Positions 7,818 through 14,275 of a stretch of DNA of 33,962 nucleotides are shown here, piece by piece. This DNA is from a virus. The stretch lies in the IMG/VR virus record IMGVR_UViG_3300045107_000567, positions 1 through 33,962 of that record; one strand, 5' to 3'. The position numbers were made by a program, and so were the translations under genes. Position 1 is the first letter of the stretch. Every line of letters begins with the position of its first letter. The notes under the pieces were generated by a model. The model saw only the letters and a program-made list of their open reading frames with translations, did no database searches and was not told where the DNA came from.

Positions 7818-8293
7818 GCCACTTGCCTCCCGGCCATGGCGCTCACGACCGCGGCGAGCGCCTTCTCGGCCTCGATCCGCTTTTCGCGCTCCTGGCGCAG
7901 CGCCTGCTCGGTTTCGCTCTCGCGCTTGCGGAGCGAGTGCGTGTCATAGCCGCGCTTGTGCACCTGCCAGAGCATCGGAACCTCGTTGCCGCAGAGGTCC
8001 ATCAGCGCGTCGATCTTGTCGGGCGGGAAATGCCCCTTTCCCTTGCGCAGGTTCGACCAGTGGCCGGGGTCGATATCCAGGGAGATATAAAGCTCCTTGT
8101 CTTCCTCCCCCGACATGTCGATGCAGAGATTGATCGCGCCCAGGAGGGACTTGCGGGCGATGATCGCGGCCAGCGGAACCTCGACATTTCGCTCTGCGCG
8201 GGAGAGTGGAAGCTGACCCTGTTCAACCGGGCTCTCAACTTTTGAGCGCGGTTGAGTAGCCTCTTCGGCCAAAAAAAGTGAGGATGCGGCCAT
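7814..8293 (-). CDS. CII-like phage transcriptional regulator
   Basis: This 159-residue protein follows cro by one base and is the second gene of the leftward operon, the position of lambda cII. A central helix-turn-helix-like region (DIDPGHWSNLRKGKGHFPPDK) precedes IDALMDLCGNEVPMLW. The C-terminal third is a charged coiled-coil (SLRKRESETEQALRQEREKRIEAEKAL) that could oligomerise. The ATG at 8293 is chosen because it follows the cro stop directly and has a GAAGGCGG ribosome site. An upstream ATG at 8317 would overlap cro by more than 20 bp. The CII role is inferred from position and domain type. Confidence 0.7.
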   Translation of the reverse strand: MAASSLFLAEEATQPRSKVESPVEQGQLPLSRAERNVEVPLAAIIARKSLLGAINLCIDMSGEEDKELYISLDIDPGHWSNLRKGKGHFPPDKIDALMDLCGNEVPMLWQVHKRGYDTHSLRKRESETEQALRQEREKRIEAEKALAAVVSAMAGRQVA

Positions 8294-8294
8294 G

Positions 8295-8510
8295 TCAGAT
8301 CGCCGCCTTCTCAACAAACATCGATGCGCAGTCCTGCGCCGTCACCTCGCCCTTTGTGAGGCGCACGATTTCAAGCGCCTTGGGGAGCGTAATGCGGGTT
8401 TCGCCGTTGACCCATTGGCTGACAAGCCCCTGCGAAACCGGGGGATCGAAGGATTCGGCGAAGTCCTTCTGGGTCTTGCCCTTCTTTTCCAGCCACTGGT
8501 CCAGCTTCAT
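8295..8510 (-). CDS. Cro-like repressor
   Basis: This 71-residue helix-turn-helix protein (KKGKTQKDFAESFDPPVSQGLVSQWVNG) is the first gene transcribed leftward from the immunity region. Like YdaS/Cro proteins, it is little more than a DNA-binding domain. It is divergent from the CI-type gene, with 107 bp between the two starts. It would be expected to bind the same TAGTC-N-GACTA operators and shut off repressor synthesis during lytic growth. Confidence 0.85.
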   Translation of the reverse strand: MKLDQWLEKKGKTQKDFAESFDPPVSQGLVSQWVNGETRITLPKALEIVRLTKGEVTAQDCASMFVEKAAI

Positions 8511-8541
8511 TTCGGCGCTCGCGTATTAGTCAGTCGCCAGA

Positions 8542-8570
8542 ATATTAGTCGGACTATTTCATTAAGTCAA
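8542..8570 (-). promoter_or_regulatory. PR-like early promoter driving cro and the leftward operon
   Basis: On the minus strand TTGACT (8570-8565) is separated by exactly 17 nt from TAATAT (8547-8542), close to the sigma-70 consensus. The spacer and -10 are overlapped by a perfect palindrome TAGTC-C-GACTA (8546-8556), and a second near-palindrome sits beside the -35 (8571-8581). The promoter is very similar to the one at 12314-12342. Confidence 0.85.
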
Positions 8571-8581
8571 TAGTCGGGCTA
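8546..8581. promoter_or_regulatory. Immunity-region operators (TAGTC-N-GACTA)
   Basis: A perfect 11-bp palindrome TAGTCGGACTA lies at 8546-8556. A second copy with one mismatched half, TAGTCGGGCTA, lies at 8571-8581, where flanking bases extend the symmetry to AATAGTCGGGCTATT. Weaker half-sites are visible near 8524 and 8592. The sites are 25 bp apart centre to centre. They overlap both divergent promoters, as expected for CI/Cro operators. Confidence 0.8.
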
Positions 8582-8582
8582 T

Positions 8583-8609
8583 TTGCATGCTATTAGCCGC
8601 GCTTATAAA
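8583..8609 (+). promoter_or_regulatory. Candidate PRM-like promoter for the repressor gene
   Basis: TTGCAT at 8583-8588 and TATAAA at 8604-8609 are 15 nt apart, a weak promoter pair. Transcription would begin at about 8616-8618, at or next to the repressor ATG. No Shine-Dalgarno precedes that ATG, which suggests a leaderless mRNA as for lambda cI from PRM. The -35 abuts the operator at 8571-8581, so bound repressor could activate it. Confidence 0.5.
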
Positions 8610-8617
8610 TTGTGCTC

Positions 8618-9448
8618 ATGCCCGCCCAACCACTTACTGAAGAGCAACTTGAAGAAGCTGCGCGCCTGAAGGCCGCGTTTCAGCGCGCAAAAGAGCGTGA
8701 CCCAAAAATCACGCAGGAATGGCTGGCCGAACAATGCGGATGGAAAACCCAGGCTGCGGTGAGCCAATACCTGAACGGCAAGATTCCGCTCAACATTGAC
8801 GCACTGAGCAAGTTCGCCAAGGCATTGGACGTGTCTCCGTCGTATATCAGTACAAGGTTGGCCACGAAGATAGCAGGGTTTCTTAAGGAAGCCGATCTTA
8901 CGGACCCTGCACTTGAGCCGCCTTTTTACGGTGAGGCACCCTATCAACATGAGCCGGGTTATTCAAACGGCTTGATGCCCATTCGCGCTTGGGAACACCC
9001 GGAAGACTTGCCGGAAGGCGAGTACGTGTTTATTCCTCGGCTGGCAGTGAACCTGTCGGCCGGAGCTGGCAAAGAACAATTCGAATTAGAGCTCGTGAAA
9101 GAAAAACCTCAAGCCTTCCGGGCGGAGTGGATCCGCCAGCAGAGGCTGAAACCTGACGCCCTGGCCAGCATGACCGCCCACGGCGAGAGCATGGAGCCCC
9201 GCATCTATGAGGGGGATGCACTGATCGTGGATACCTCACAGACCAACGTGATCGATGGCAAGGTGTATGCCCTTTGGTACGACGGCGGCGAGCGTGTGAA
9301 GCGGCTGATTCGCCGGCCAGGCGGCGGCCTGATTATTCGTTCGGACAACCGGGCGCGCTTCGAAGATATCTCGTTGACACCTGAAGAATCTGATCACGTC
9401 CGCATAATTGGGCGCGTGGTGCACATCGCCGGCAACGGTGGCTTATGA
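8618..9448 (+). CDS. CI-type prophage repressor (HTH + S24 peptidase)
   Basis: This 276-residue protein has an N-terminal helix-turn-helix (ITQEWLAEQCGWKTQAAVSQYL). Its C-terminal LexA-like S24 domain has Ser191 in HGESMEP and Lys228 in ERVKRL, a spacing of 37 as in LexA. A candidate self-cleavage Ala-Gly lies in NLSAGAGKE. It should hold the prophage silent by binding the TAGTC-N-GACTA operators and be inactivated by RecA-stimulated autocleavage. The ATG at 8618 is chosen over the in-frame GTG at 8612 because the -10 box places the transcript start there. Its last 10 codons are echoed in an imperfect copy at 10311-10345. Confidence 0.92.
   Translation: MPAQPLTEEQLEEAARLKAAFQRAKERDPKITQEWLAEQCGWKTQAAVSQYLNGKIPLNIDALSKFAKALDVSPSYISTRLATKIAGFLKEADLTDPALEPPFYGEAPYQHEPGYSNGLMPIRAWEHPEDLPEGEYVFIPRLAVNLSAGAGKEQFELELVKEKPQAFRAEWIRQQRLKPDALASMTAHGESMEPRIYEGDALIVDTSQTNVIDGKVYALWYDGGERVKRLIRRPGGGLIIRSDNRARFEDISLTPEESDHVRIIGRVVHIAGNGGL
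9414..9448 (+). repeat. Direct repeat copy 1: 3' end of repressor gene
   Basis: This 35-bp stretch encodes the VVHIAGNGGL ending of the repressor. A copy matching at 28 of 35 positions lies at 10311-10345, after the next gene. The two copies bracket the exported-protein gene. Confidence 0.7.
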
Positions 9449-9459
9449 AGGGGCGAACA

Positions 9460-10287
9460 ATGTTCAGATGGTTCTGTGCCATGGCCATTGCGTGCGCTGG
9501 CGCCGCGCATGCCGCTGGATGCGCCGACGATTACAAGTCCTGTAAGGACAACGCCGATGTTGCGAACAACTACCTTGAGTACCGAAACGCGCGCTCGGCG
9601 TGCACAGCGGCTTTAGCCAAGTCAGTGAGATTTGGAGAACCAACCTACCGGGATGGTCGCCCGTTCATGAGTTTTTTAGTAGGAGATGAAGCAGTAAAGA
9701 CCGGTCGTGCCACTCTGGTGTCGCGCGTGGCATTACAAAATGGTTCAGGCGCAGCCGAGAATGGAGAGCAGAACTGCGAATACGATCTGCAAACCAAACA
9801 GGTAATCAAACTCTATGGCAGCCTAAACAAGCTAGGGGGATATTGGGCACCCCCAAACTACACAGCTTTGAACGCGGAGATTGAGGCGCGCGCCACCTTC
9901 AAGGCCGCAGCAGTGGACCCTAGCGCCGCTGCGATGATCAAACCTCCATTGAACTTTGACCCAGCGGTTCACAACTACAAATCCGGCAGCTCTGGCATCT
10001 ATCAGTATGAAGGCGAAGTTGCTGGCGAGAAGAACCTTGTAACCGTGACCTACTTCGGTCGAGATCCTCGCGGCCAACACCAGATTGGCGCCAAGCGCGA
10101 CGACAAGACGATCGATCTTTACCTTTGCAAGGAACCCTGCGAAAGCCTGACGGTTCAAGTGGTTGACAGAACAGGAGCTATTCTGGCGGAATCTACCGTG
10201 CCCATGCCTCCTCAATCTATGGTTCGCGCGATGATGCGAGACGCCATGGCTGGCAAGCTACAAGTCTCCGCGCCGACTAGGAAGTAG
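9460..10287 (+). CDS. Exported protein of unknown function (moron)
   Basis: This 275-residue product starts with a clear signal peptide: MFRWF, a hydrophobic AMAIACAGAA core and a likely cleavage after AHA or HAA. Paired cysteines are spread through the chain (for example GCADDYKSC and CKEPCES), which suits an oxidised periplasmic or outer-membrane-associated protein. An ATG at 9445 overlapping the repressor stop is in frame, but the ATG at 9460 has a GAAGGGG ribosome site and gives a better signal peptide. It follows the repressor directly and is probably expressed from the lysogen, like lambda rex genes. Lysogenic conversion or superinfection exclusion is possible. The family is not recognised. 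Confidence 0.75.
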   Translation: MFRWFCAMAIACAGAAHAAGCADDYKSCKDNADVANNYLEYRNARSACTAALAKSVRFGEPTYRDGRPFMSFLVGDEAVKTGRATLVSRVALQNGSGAAENGEQNCEYDLQTKQVIKLYGSLNKLGGYWAPPNYTALNAEIEARATFKAAAVDPSAAAMIKPPLNFDPAVHNYKSGSSGIYQYEGEVAGEKNLVTVTYFGRDPRGQHQIGAKRDDKTIDLYLCKEPCESLTVQVVDRTGAILAESTVPMPPQSMVRAMMRDAMAGKLQVSAPTRK

Positions 10288-10310
10288 CCGTGAGAATTTT
10301 CTTCTCGTGC

Positions 10311-10345
10311 GGGCGGTGCATATCGCCGAGAACGGCGGCTTATAA
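10311..10345 (+). repeat. Direct repeat copy 2: remnant of a repressor-gene 3' end
   Basis: The stretch reads as AVHIAENGGL followed by TAA, matching the repressor ending VVHIAGNGGL. It matches copy 1 at 28 of 35 bases and is not part of any larger open frame here. It looks like a scar of recombination that placed the exported-protein gene behind the repressor. Confidence 0.65.
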
Positions 10346-10364
10346 GTCTTAGACAGGAGAGGTC

Positions 10365-10805
10365 ATGGCCACCCAACAAGGCAAGACCCCATCAGCAGCC
10401 CCTTGGATACTTGGCATTCTGATGATAATGGGAGCTGGCATCGGGTGGATGATGGCGAATGAGCCGGAAAAAGCGCCCAACCCAGACGTGCAGAAGGCTA
10501 GTCCGCGATTGTATTCAGATCATTTATTTAAGCCCGAGTCTCTGGTGATCTCGTCGGACACCACTTTCGCTTGCAACTCAAAGGAGTCGCTTGCTCAACT
10601 TGTCGAGCACATGACCAAAGGCGAGGATACGAAGGCCAAGGGCCTCTTTCTTCGAGGGGAATGCGCAACCATTGAACCCAAAACCGTAGTCAAAGTTCTT
10701 GTGCATACCGGCACTGCTATGGAGATTGTTCCGGCCGATTCTGCTGAGACAAATGGTAGTTGGGCCGACCCAAGACTTTTTGCGCCGCTAGGTAAGAAGA
10801 AGTAG
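10365..10805 (+). CDS. Membrane-anchored protein of unknown function (moron)
   Basis: This 146-residue protein has one transmembrane segment at about residues 13-31 (PWILGILMIMGAGIGWMMA) and then a soluble domain with two Cys (TFACNSKES, RGECATIE). A strong AGGAGAGG ribosome site stands 4-5 nt before the ATG. It probably belongs to the repressor transcript and is expressed in the lysogen. A bidirectional terminator follows. The family is not recognised. Confidence 0.7.
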   Translation: MATQQGKTPSAAPWILGILMIMGAGIGWMMANEPEKAPNPDVQKASPRLYSDHLFKPESLVISSDTTFACNSKESLAQLVEHMTKGEDTKAKGLFLRGECATIEPKTVVKVLVHTGTAMEIVPADSAETNGSWADPRLFAPLGKKK

Positions 10806-10925
10806 GAACCGATTTTTCGGCGCCGTGCACGCGCGCGCGCGGATATCCATGGCCGATCGGTGATGTATATCCATCGCGCCCGCGTGGTTACAAGGGATGT
10901 AACTACCGACGCGTGAGCACAAAAG

Positions 10926-10953
10926 AAAAAGCCCGCCGAAGCGGGCTTTTTTT
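10926..10953. terminator. Bidirectional rho-independent terminator
   Basis: A stem of AAAAAGCCCGC (10926-10936), loop CGAA, then GCGGGCTTTTTTT (10941-10953) has A and T runs on both sides. It can stop transcripts of the plus-strand moron gene and the convergent minus-strand Ntn-hydrolase-like gene. Confidence 0.92.
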
Positions 10954-10964
10954 CGCCGAGGCGG

Positions 10965-11696
10965 TTACTGCCCGTAGCGCTTTTTCAGTGCTGCATCAAG
11001 GCGGGCAACATCTGCGTCAGTCCACACCACCGGATCCTTCCCGGCCGGGGCCTGGGCCGATACTGAACCGTTGGCGATCTTATCGACCGCTTTGCGGACA
11101 ATTGGATCATCCTTCATGGCCTCTTGGATGGGTACTTCCTTGTGATTTGTGTACATGACCACTCCGCTATGTAATGCTGCCTTGTTAATTGTTCCTGGAT
11201 CGACCTCGTTGCCTAAGTTGTGAGCCCTTGCATTTAAGTCGAGAAATCGAACTGCGCCACCGCTGAAAACGTCCAATGTATAAGCACTCTTCACCGCGCG
11301 CTGGGCATCGTAGTTAACGCTCCAACAATCGTAAGCACCTTTGGCGCCGGTACCCGCAAATCGATGGTCGGTACCGGTAATTTTTTGCCCATGCTCGAAA
11401 AAAACAGTTTTCGAGGGCACGTCGATCATGCAGATTGAAAAGTCAGTTACCAGACCCGGCCTATTCATAAGCCCGCGCACCGGAAAGCGTGCCCAAGCCT
11501 TCCACTCAGCTATTAACGACGCAGGGCCGGCAAAAATTAAGGCGTCGTCACCAGCCAACTCGATCTTGTCGAACTGCGTGTCATCGACGTAAACGAACGC
11601 ATGCTTGCGGTCGTATCCAATTCCCTCGATCATGAACGACCAGCGAGAATCGCTCGCGAGAGCCTGCTGTCTACCGTCCACCACATTCGTTGTCAT
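10965..11696 (-). CDS. Proteasome/HslV-like Ntn-hydrolase protein (moron)
   Basis: From the ATG at 11696 the product has 243 residues and begins M-TTNVVDGRQQALASDSRWS. Proteasome beta subunits and HslV also start with a processed Thr-Thr and carry a (A)ADSR motif at Asp17. Here Thr1 (after Met removal), Asp15 and a Lys in FDKIELAGDDALIFAG could form the Thr/Asp/Lys active site. The later FAGPASLIAEWKAW resembles the FAGG helix of HslV. The frame is open upstream to 11810, but that part crosses a terminator hairpin and is unlikely to be translated. No ATPase partner is encoded nearby. The gene runs opposite to its flanks, as morons do. The family call is by eye. Confidence 0.55.
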   Translation of the reverse strand: MTTNVVDGRQQALASDSRWSFMIEGIGYDRKHAFVYVDDTQFDKIELAGDDALIFAGPASLIAEWKAWARFPVRGLMNRPGLVTDFSICMIDVPSKTVFFEHGQKITGTDHRFAGTGAKGAYDCWSVNYDAQRAVKSAYTLDVFSGGAVRFLDLNARAHNLGNEVDPGTINKAALHSGVVMYTNHKEVPIQEAMKDDPIVRKAVDKIANGSVSAQAPAGKDPVVWTDADVARLDAALKKRYGQ

Positions 11697-12020
11697 TGTT
11701 AATAAGCACTCGACGTGCCGTAGTAGCGATTTTTGCGATGAAAAAAGACCAGCATGTGTCATGGCTGGTCTTCCTGCAAATAATTGGTGCGCCAAGACTT
11801 GACAAACCAAATTTTTGATAGTTTAAGTCAGCTAAGTACGGTATATCAAGTTAAATTTTGCAATGGAATCAAGGGGTAACGGCGGGTTTGATGCGCGCTT
11901 TCGGCAAGCTAAATGAAAAATTGTCGAATTAAATCAACGTTTCCACAATGTGACGCTGTAAATAAATACAATTTAACAAGCACATTGTAATTGTGTTATT
12001 TACGCAAATAAGTATTTTTT
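11697..12020. other. AT-rich intergenic region with hairpins
   Basis: This stretch holds no convincing gene. It contains a minus-strand terminator (11740-11772). It also contains an interrupted inverted repeat with GTAAATAA (11958-11965) and CAATT (11969-11973) pairing with AATTG (11989-11993) and TTATTTAC (11996-12003). The low GC contrasts with both sides, suggesting recently acquired DNA or a regulatory region for the two minus-strand moron genes. Confidence 0.6.
11740..11772 (-). terminator. Minus-strand rho-independent terminator
   Basis: Read leftward, the stem AAGACCAGC / GCTGGTCTT around a 10-nt loop is followed by a TTTTTT run (11746-11741). It lies between the small membrane-protein gene and the Ntn-hydrolase-like gene. 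It would insulate the latter, whose promoter must then lie in the 44 bp before its ATG unless an attenuator is intended. Confidence 0.7.
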
Positions 12021-12248
12021 TCAGGTCAGCCAGCGCCAAATCCCCAGGCAGCTCGTGAGCGTGAACCCCACCTGCATCACGCTCATCGCCGGCACCCCGG
12101 CCCGGCGGCCGTGGGCGTACCAACACAGGTTGCTCACCAGAAACAGCACGAAGCCCCAGCCTGACCACGGCTGATTTAGGGCGAGCACCCCCGCGCCCGC
12201 GACTCCGGTCGCGCAGCCGATCCAATCGAGAAGATGTCCATGCCGCAT
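12021..12248 (-). CDS. Small integral membrane protein
   Basis: This 75-residue protein has three hydrophobic stretches (DWIGCATGVAGAGVLAL, WGFVLFLVSNLCWYA and VMQVGFTLTSCLGIWRWL), suggesting two or three membrane spans. It is divergent from the PL-like operon and 139 bp from it. Similar small Trp-rich membrane proteins are common in phages, with no certain role. A terminator downstream at 11740-11772 could end its transcript. Confidence 0.7.
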   Translation of the reverse strand: MRHGHLLDWIGCATGVAGAGVLALNQPWSGWGFVLFLVSNLCWYAHGRRAGVPAMSVMQVGFTLTSCLGIWRWLT

Positions 12249-12302
12249 GTCGGCATGGTAGCGGCTATTTCCGCCGGCTCAAAAAAATATTAGTAAAAAT
12301 AT

Positions 12303-12338
12303 TAGTTAGACTATTGACATGATTAAATAGTCGGACTA
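12303..12338. promoter_or_regulatory. Second operator cluster, same sequence as immunity region
   Basis: TAGTTAGACTA (12303-12313, one mismatch) sits just upstream of the -35, and the perfect TAGTCGGACTA (12328-12338) overlaps the -10. Centres are 25 bp apart, as at the cI/cro operators. Further ATTAGT half-sites lie at about 12289-12306. Confidence 0.82.
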
Positions 12339-12342
12339 ATAT
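12314..12342 (+). promoter_or_regulatory. PL-like early promoter driving the rightward operon
   Basis: TTGACA (12314-12319), a 17-nt spacer and TAATAT (12337-12342) form a near-perfect sigma-70 promoter. The spacer and -10 overlap the operator TAGTCGGACTA (12328-12338). It shares its layout and most of its bases with the PR-like promoter at 8570-8542. It should fire on induction and transcribe the recombination and DGR region. Confidence 0.88.
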
Positions 12343-12387
12343 TCTCTCAACGGTGCTCGCTAGGCACCTTCCACCGGAGAGAGAAAA

Positions 12388-12717
12388 ATGCCCTTCGCTT
12401 CCAAGATTGCCCGAGTCGCCGCCGATATCCGCGCGGAAGCCAAAACCGATTCCCTGATCGACGCGGAAGAAAAGCTCAACGAGCTGCGCGAAGAAATCAC
12501 CCACGCGCGCACCATGACCCCGGCCATGGCCGCCATCGTGTTCGGTTCCGACGCCAACTGGCGCATCGCGCTGGCCCGCATGGGCGTAGAAGCCGGTCGC
12601 CGTTCCGGTGAAGTCGAGCGCATGCGCATCGCCAACGGCCAGTCCCTGAACATCGACATGGAGCAGATCGCCCGCCCGGTTGCCACCGGTTCCGGCGTCC
12701 GCTTCACCGGCTGCTAA
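12388..12717 (+). CDS. Hypothetical early protein, first gene of rightward operon
   Basis: This 109-residue, mainly helical protein is encoded directly behind the PL-like promoter with a GGAGAGAG ribosome site. The N-terminal half is charged (DIRAEAKTDSLIDAEEKLNELREEI). It occupies the place of an antitermination gene such as lambda N but shows no arginine-rich motif. The function is unknown. Confidence 0.75.
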   Translation: MPFASKIARVAADIRAEAKTDSLIDAEEKLNELREEITHARTMTPAMAAIVFGSDANWRIALARMGVEAGRRSGEVERMRIANGQSLNIDMEQIARPVATGSGVRFTGC

Positions 12718-12731
12718 GCGAGGGGGCCGCG

Positions 12732-13049
12732 ATGATCACCAAAACCAAACAAGCATGGCTCCCCGGCAACAGCGTCCGGGTGGGCTTTCTTACCCTGGTG
12801 GTGCGCGCCGCCGTTGCCACCCCCGGCGACGGCATGCCGGACGCCTACATCCTCTCCAACGCCACCGGCACGCAGCTCTACAAGTTCGTGCCCCACAACG
12901 GCCTGGAGAAGATCGGCACCGACGAAGCTCGCATCCTGGTCGCCAATGCGCGCCATGCCGAGGCCGCGCGCGCCGCCACCGCTGCCGCGCAGCTGATCGC
13001 AGCCTGCCGCACTTCCGCCGAAGTCGAAGCCATTTTTGCGGAGGTCTGA
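12732..13049 (+). CDS. Hypothetical early protein
   Basis: This 105-residue protein follows the previous gene by 14 bp with a GAGGGGG ribosome site. The N-terminal half looks beta-rich (NSVRVGFLTLVVRAAV, AYILSNATGTQLYKFVPHNG). The C-terminal half is an Ala-rich helix. No known motif is seen. Confidence 0.75.
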   Translation: MITKTKQAWLPGNSVRVGFLTLVVRAAVATPGDGMPDAYILSNATGTQLYKFVPHNGLEKIGTDEARILVANARHAEAARAATAAAQLIAACRTSAEVEAIFAEV

Positions 13050-13052
13050 GCC

Positions 13053-13346
13053 ATGAAGGTCAAGATCGAAGGGCACATCCAGTTGGTGAGCTACAGCTGG
13101 AAGAAAGAGCCCCACTACGATTTCTGCTCCAGCGGCTTCGAGAACGAAGAACGCGTCAACGTCATCCCTCACACCATCGAGATTGATGTTCCCGACCGGT
13201 TCGATCCCAAGCCCGCCTTGGTGAAAGTGCTTCAGGAAAAACAGCGGAAGTTGCGCGCTGAAGCAGAACGCGAAATCAGCTTGCTCGATGAGCGCATCCA
13301 GAACCTGCTGTGCCTGGAAAACAAGGCGGAGGACGGTCATGCCTGA
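13053..13346 (+). CDS. Hypothetical early protein with C-terminal coiled coil
   Basis: This 97-residue protein starts 3 bp after the preceding stop. Residues 1-50 appear beta-rich and the last 45 form a charged helix (KVLQEKQRKLRAEAEREISLLDERIQNLL) with heptad character. The function is not recognised. Its end overlaps the next start by 8 bp. Confidence 0.72.
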   Translation: MKVKIEGHIQLVSYSWKKEPHYDFCSSGFENEERVNVIPHTIEIDVPDRFDPKPALVKVLQEKQRKLRAEAEREISLLDERIQNLLCLENKAEDGHA

Positions 13347-13809
13347 CTTCAATACCGCCGCCCCGAGATTCAGGATGTGCAACCAGCATTTCACTCTCGC
13401 GGAAATGCTGGAAGGCAATGCCGCCGACGAGGAATTCTGCGAGTGGGCGCGGACCGCACAACCGGGTGACGTCTATTCCGGCATCGGCGAGCGCTGCGAG
13501 TGCGTGGCGCCCGCCCACCAAGACAAGGTGAAGGGCAGCCAGGTGGTGCCGAATCCGCCGGCTTTCCCGCACACCGGCGAAGGTCTGGGTGTTGAGTGCG
13601 CCACGTTGGGCATGTCGCTGCGCGATTATTTTGCCGCAAAGGCCATGCACGCCGAACTGGCCACCGCAGGCATGGACGGCCCCGCTGCAATGGCGCTGCT
13701 TGAAGCGGCCGAGGAATGCGGCATGACGCCGGTCCAGCGGATCGCGTTCAACGCCTACGAACTGGCCGATGCCATGCTGGCCGAGCGCGCGAAGGGGGAT
13801 GGCGTATGA
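13339..13809 (+). CDS. Hypothetical phage protein
   Basis: This 156-residue protein starts at the ATG at 13339, overlapping the previous gene by 8 bp with a GGCGGAGG ribosome site. A central segment GMSLRDYFAAKAMHAEL is a motif seen in many phage proteins of unknown role. The C-terminus is helical (IAFNAYELADAMLAERAKG). The frame is open further upstream, but that portion overlaps coding sequence and is not used. Confidence 0.75.
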   Translation: MPDFNTAAPRFRMCNQHFTLAEMLEGNAADEEFCEWARTAQPGDVYSGIGERCECVAPAHQDKVKGSQVVPNPPAFPHTGEGLGVECATLGMSLRDYFAAKAMHAELATAGMDGPAAMALLEAAEECGMTPVQRIAFNAYELADAMLAERAKGDGV

Positions 13810-14030
13810 CTCGCGCCGAAGCTCTAGCCCGCGCCATAGCGATAGCCGCCGAGGCCGCCCCGCGCGTGAAAGCGCGCCGCGACTATGAAAGCGACAACAC
13901 CTTTGCCGTCGCCCACCGCGCAGCCGAGGAACGCGCCATCGCCATGCGCGTGGTCGCCGCCGAAGCCGCCAGCATGGCCCCGCATCACGGCCTGGCGCTG
14001 ATCGCAGCCAAAGAACGGGAGGCAGCATGA
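13806..14030 (+). CDS. Small Ala-rich helical protein
   Basis: This 74-residue protein is coupled by ATGA overlaps at both ends. It is almost entirely helical and rich in Ala, Arg and Glu (MTRAEALARAIAIAAEAAPR). The longer open frame starting at 13716 overlaps the preceding gene and is rejected. The function is unknown. Confidence 0.65.
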   Translation: MTRAEALARAIAIAAEAAPRVKARRDYESDNTFAVAHRAAEERAIAMRVVAAEAASMAPHHGLALIAAKEREAA

Positions 14031-14275
14031 TCCGCGCCCTCCGCATGTGGCTGCTGCGCATGAAGCTGGACCGCAAGCAGCAGGAACTCGAATTCATGAT
14101 GTCCGCAGCACCCGAAATCGAGCGTCGCGTAGTGGAACTCACGCGCGAATGCGCGGTGCTGCAACGCCGCTGTCTGGTGCTGGATGTACCAGCGCTGGAC
14201 CGTCGCACCGCGATTCATCTGGCGTACAGCGCACCCGCGCCGCGTCATCCCCAACAAAAAAGGAAAGCATCATGA
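14027..14275 (+). CDS. Small basic helical protein
   Basis: This 82-residue basic protein (MIRALRMWLLRMKLDRKQQELEFM) has a probable coiled-coil core (PEIERRVVELTRECAVLQRRCLVL). It overlaps both neighbours by 4 bp and immediately precedes the recombination genes. The function is unknown. Confidence 0.65.
   Translation: MIRALRMWLLRMKLDRKQQELEFMMSAAPEIERRVVELTRECAVLQRRCLVLDVPALDRRTAIHLAYSAPAPRHPQQKRKAS

Noticed and set aside
10829-10841. Alternating CG run after the membrane-anchored gene
   Set aside because: It is short and of a type expected in high-GC DNA. No pairing or motif supports a function.
12680-13186. Plus-strand frame of 168 codons overlapping two small early genes
   Set aside because: It has Arg/His/Pro-rich shadow composition. 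The frames at 12732 and 13053 have ribosome sites and normal protein composition.
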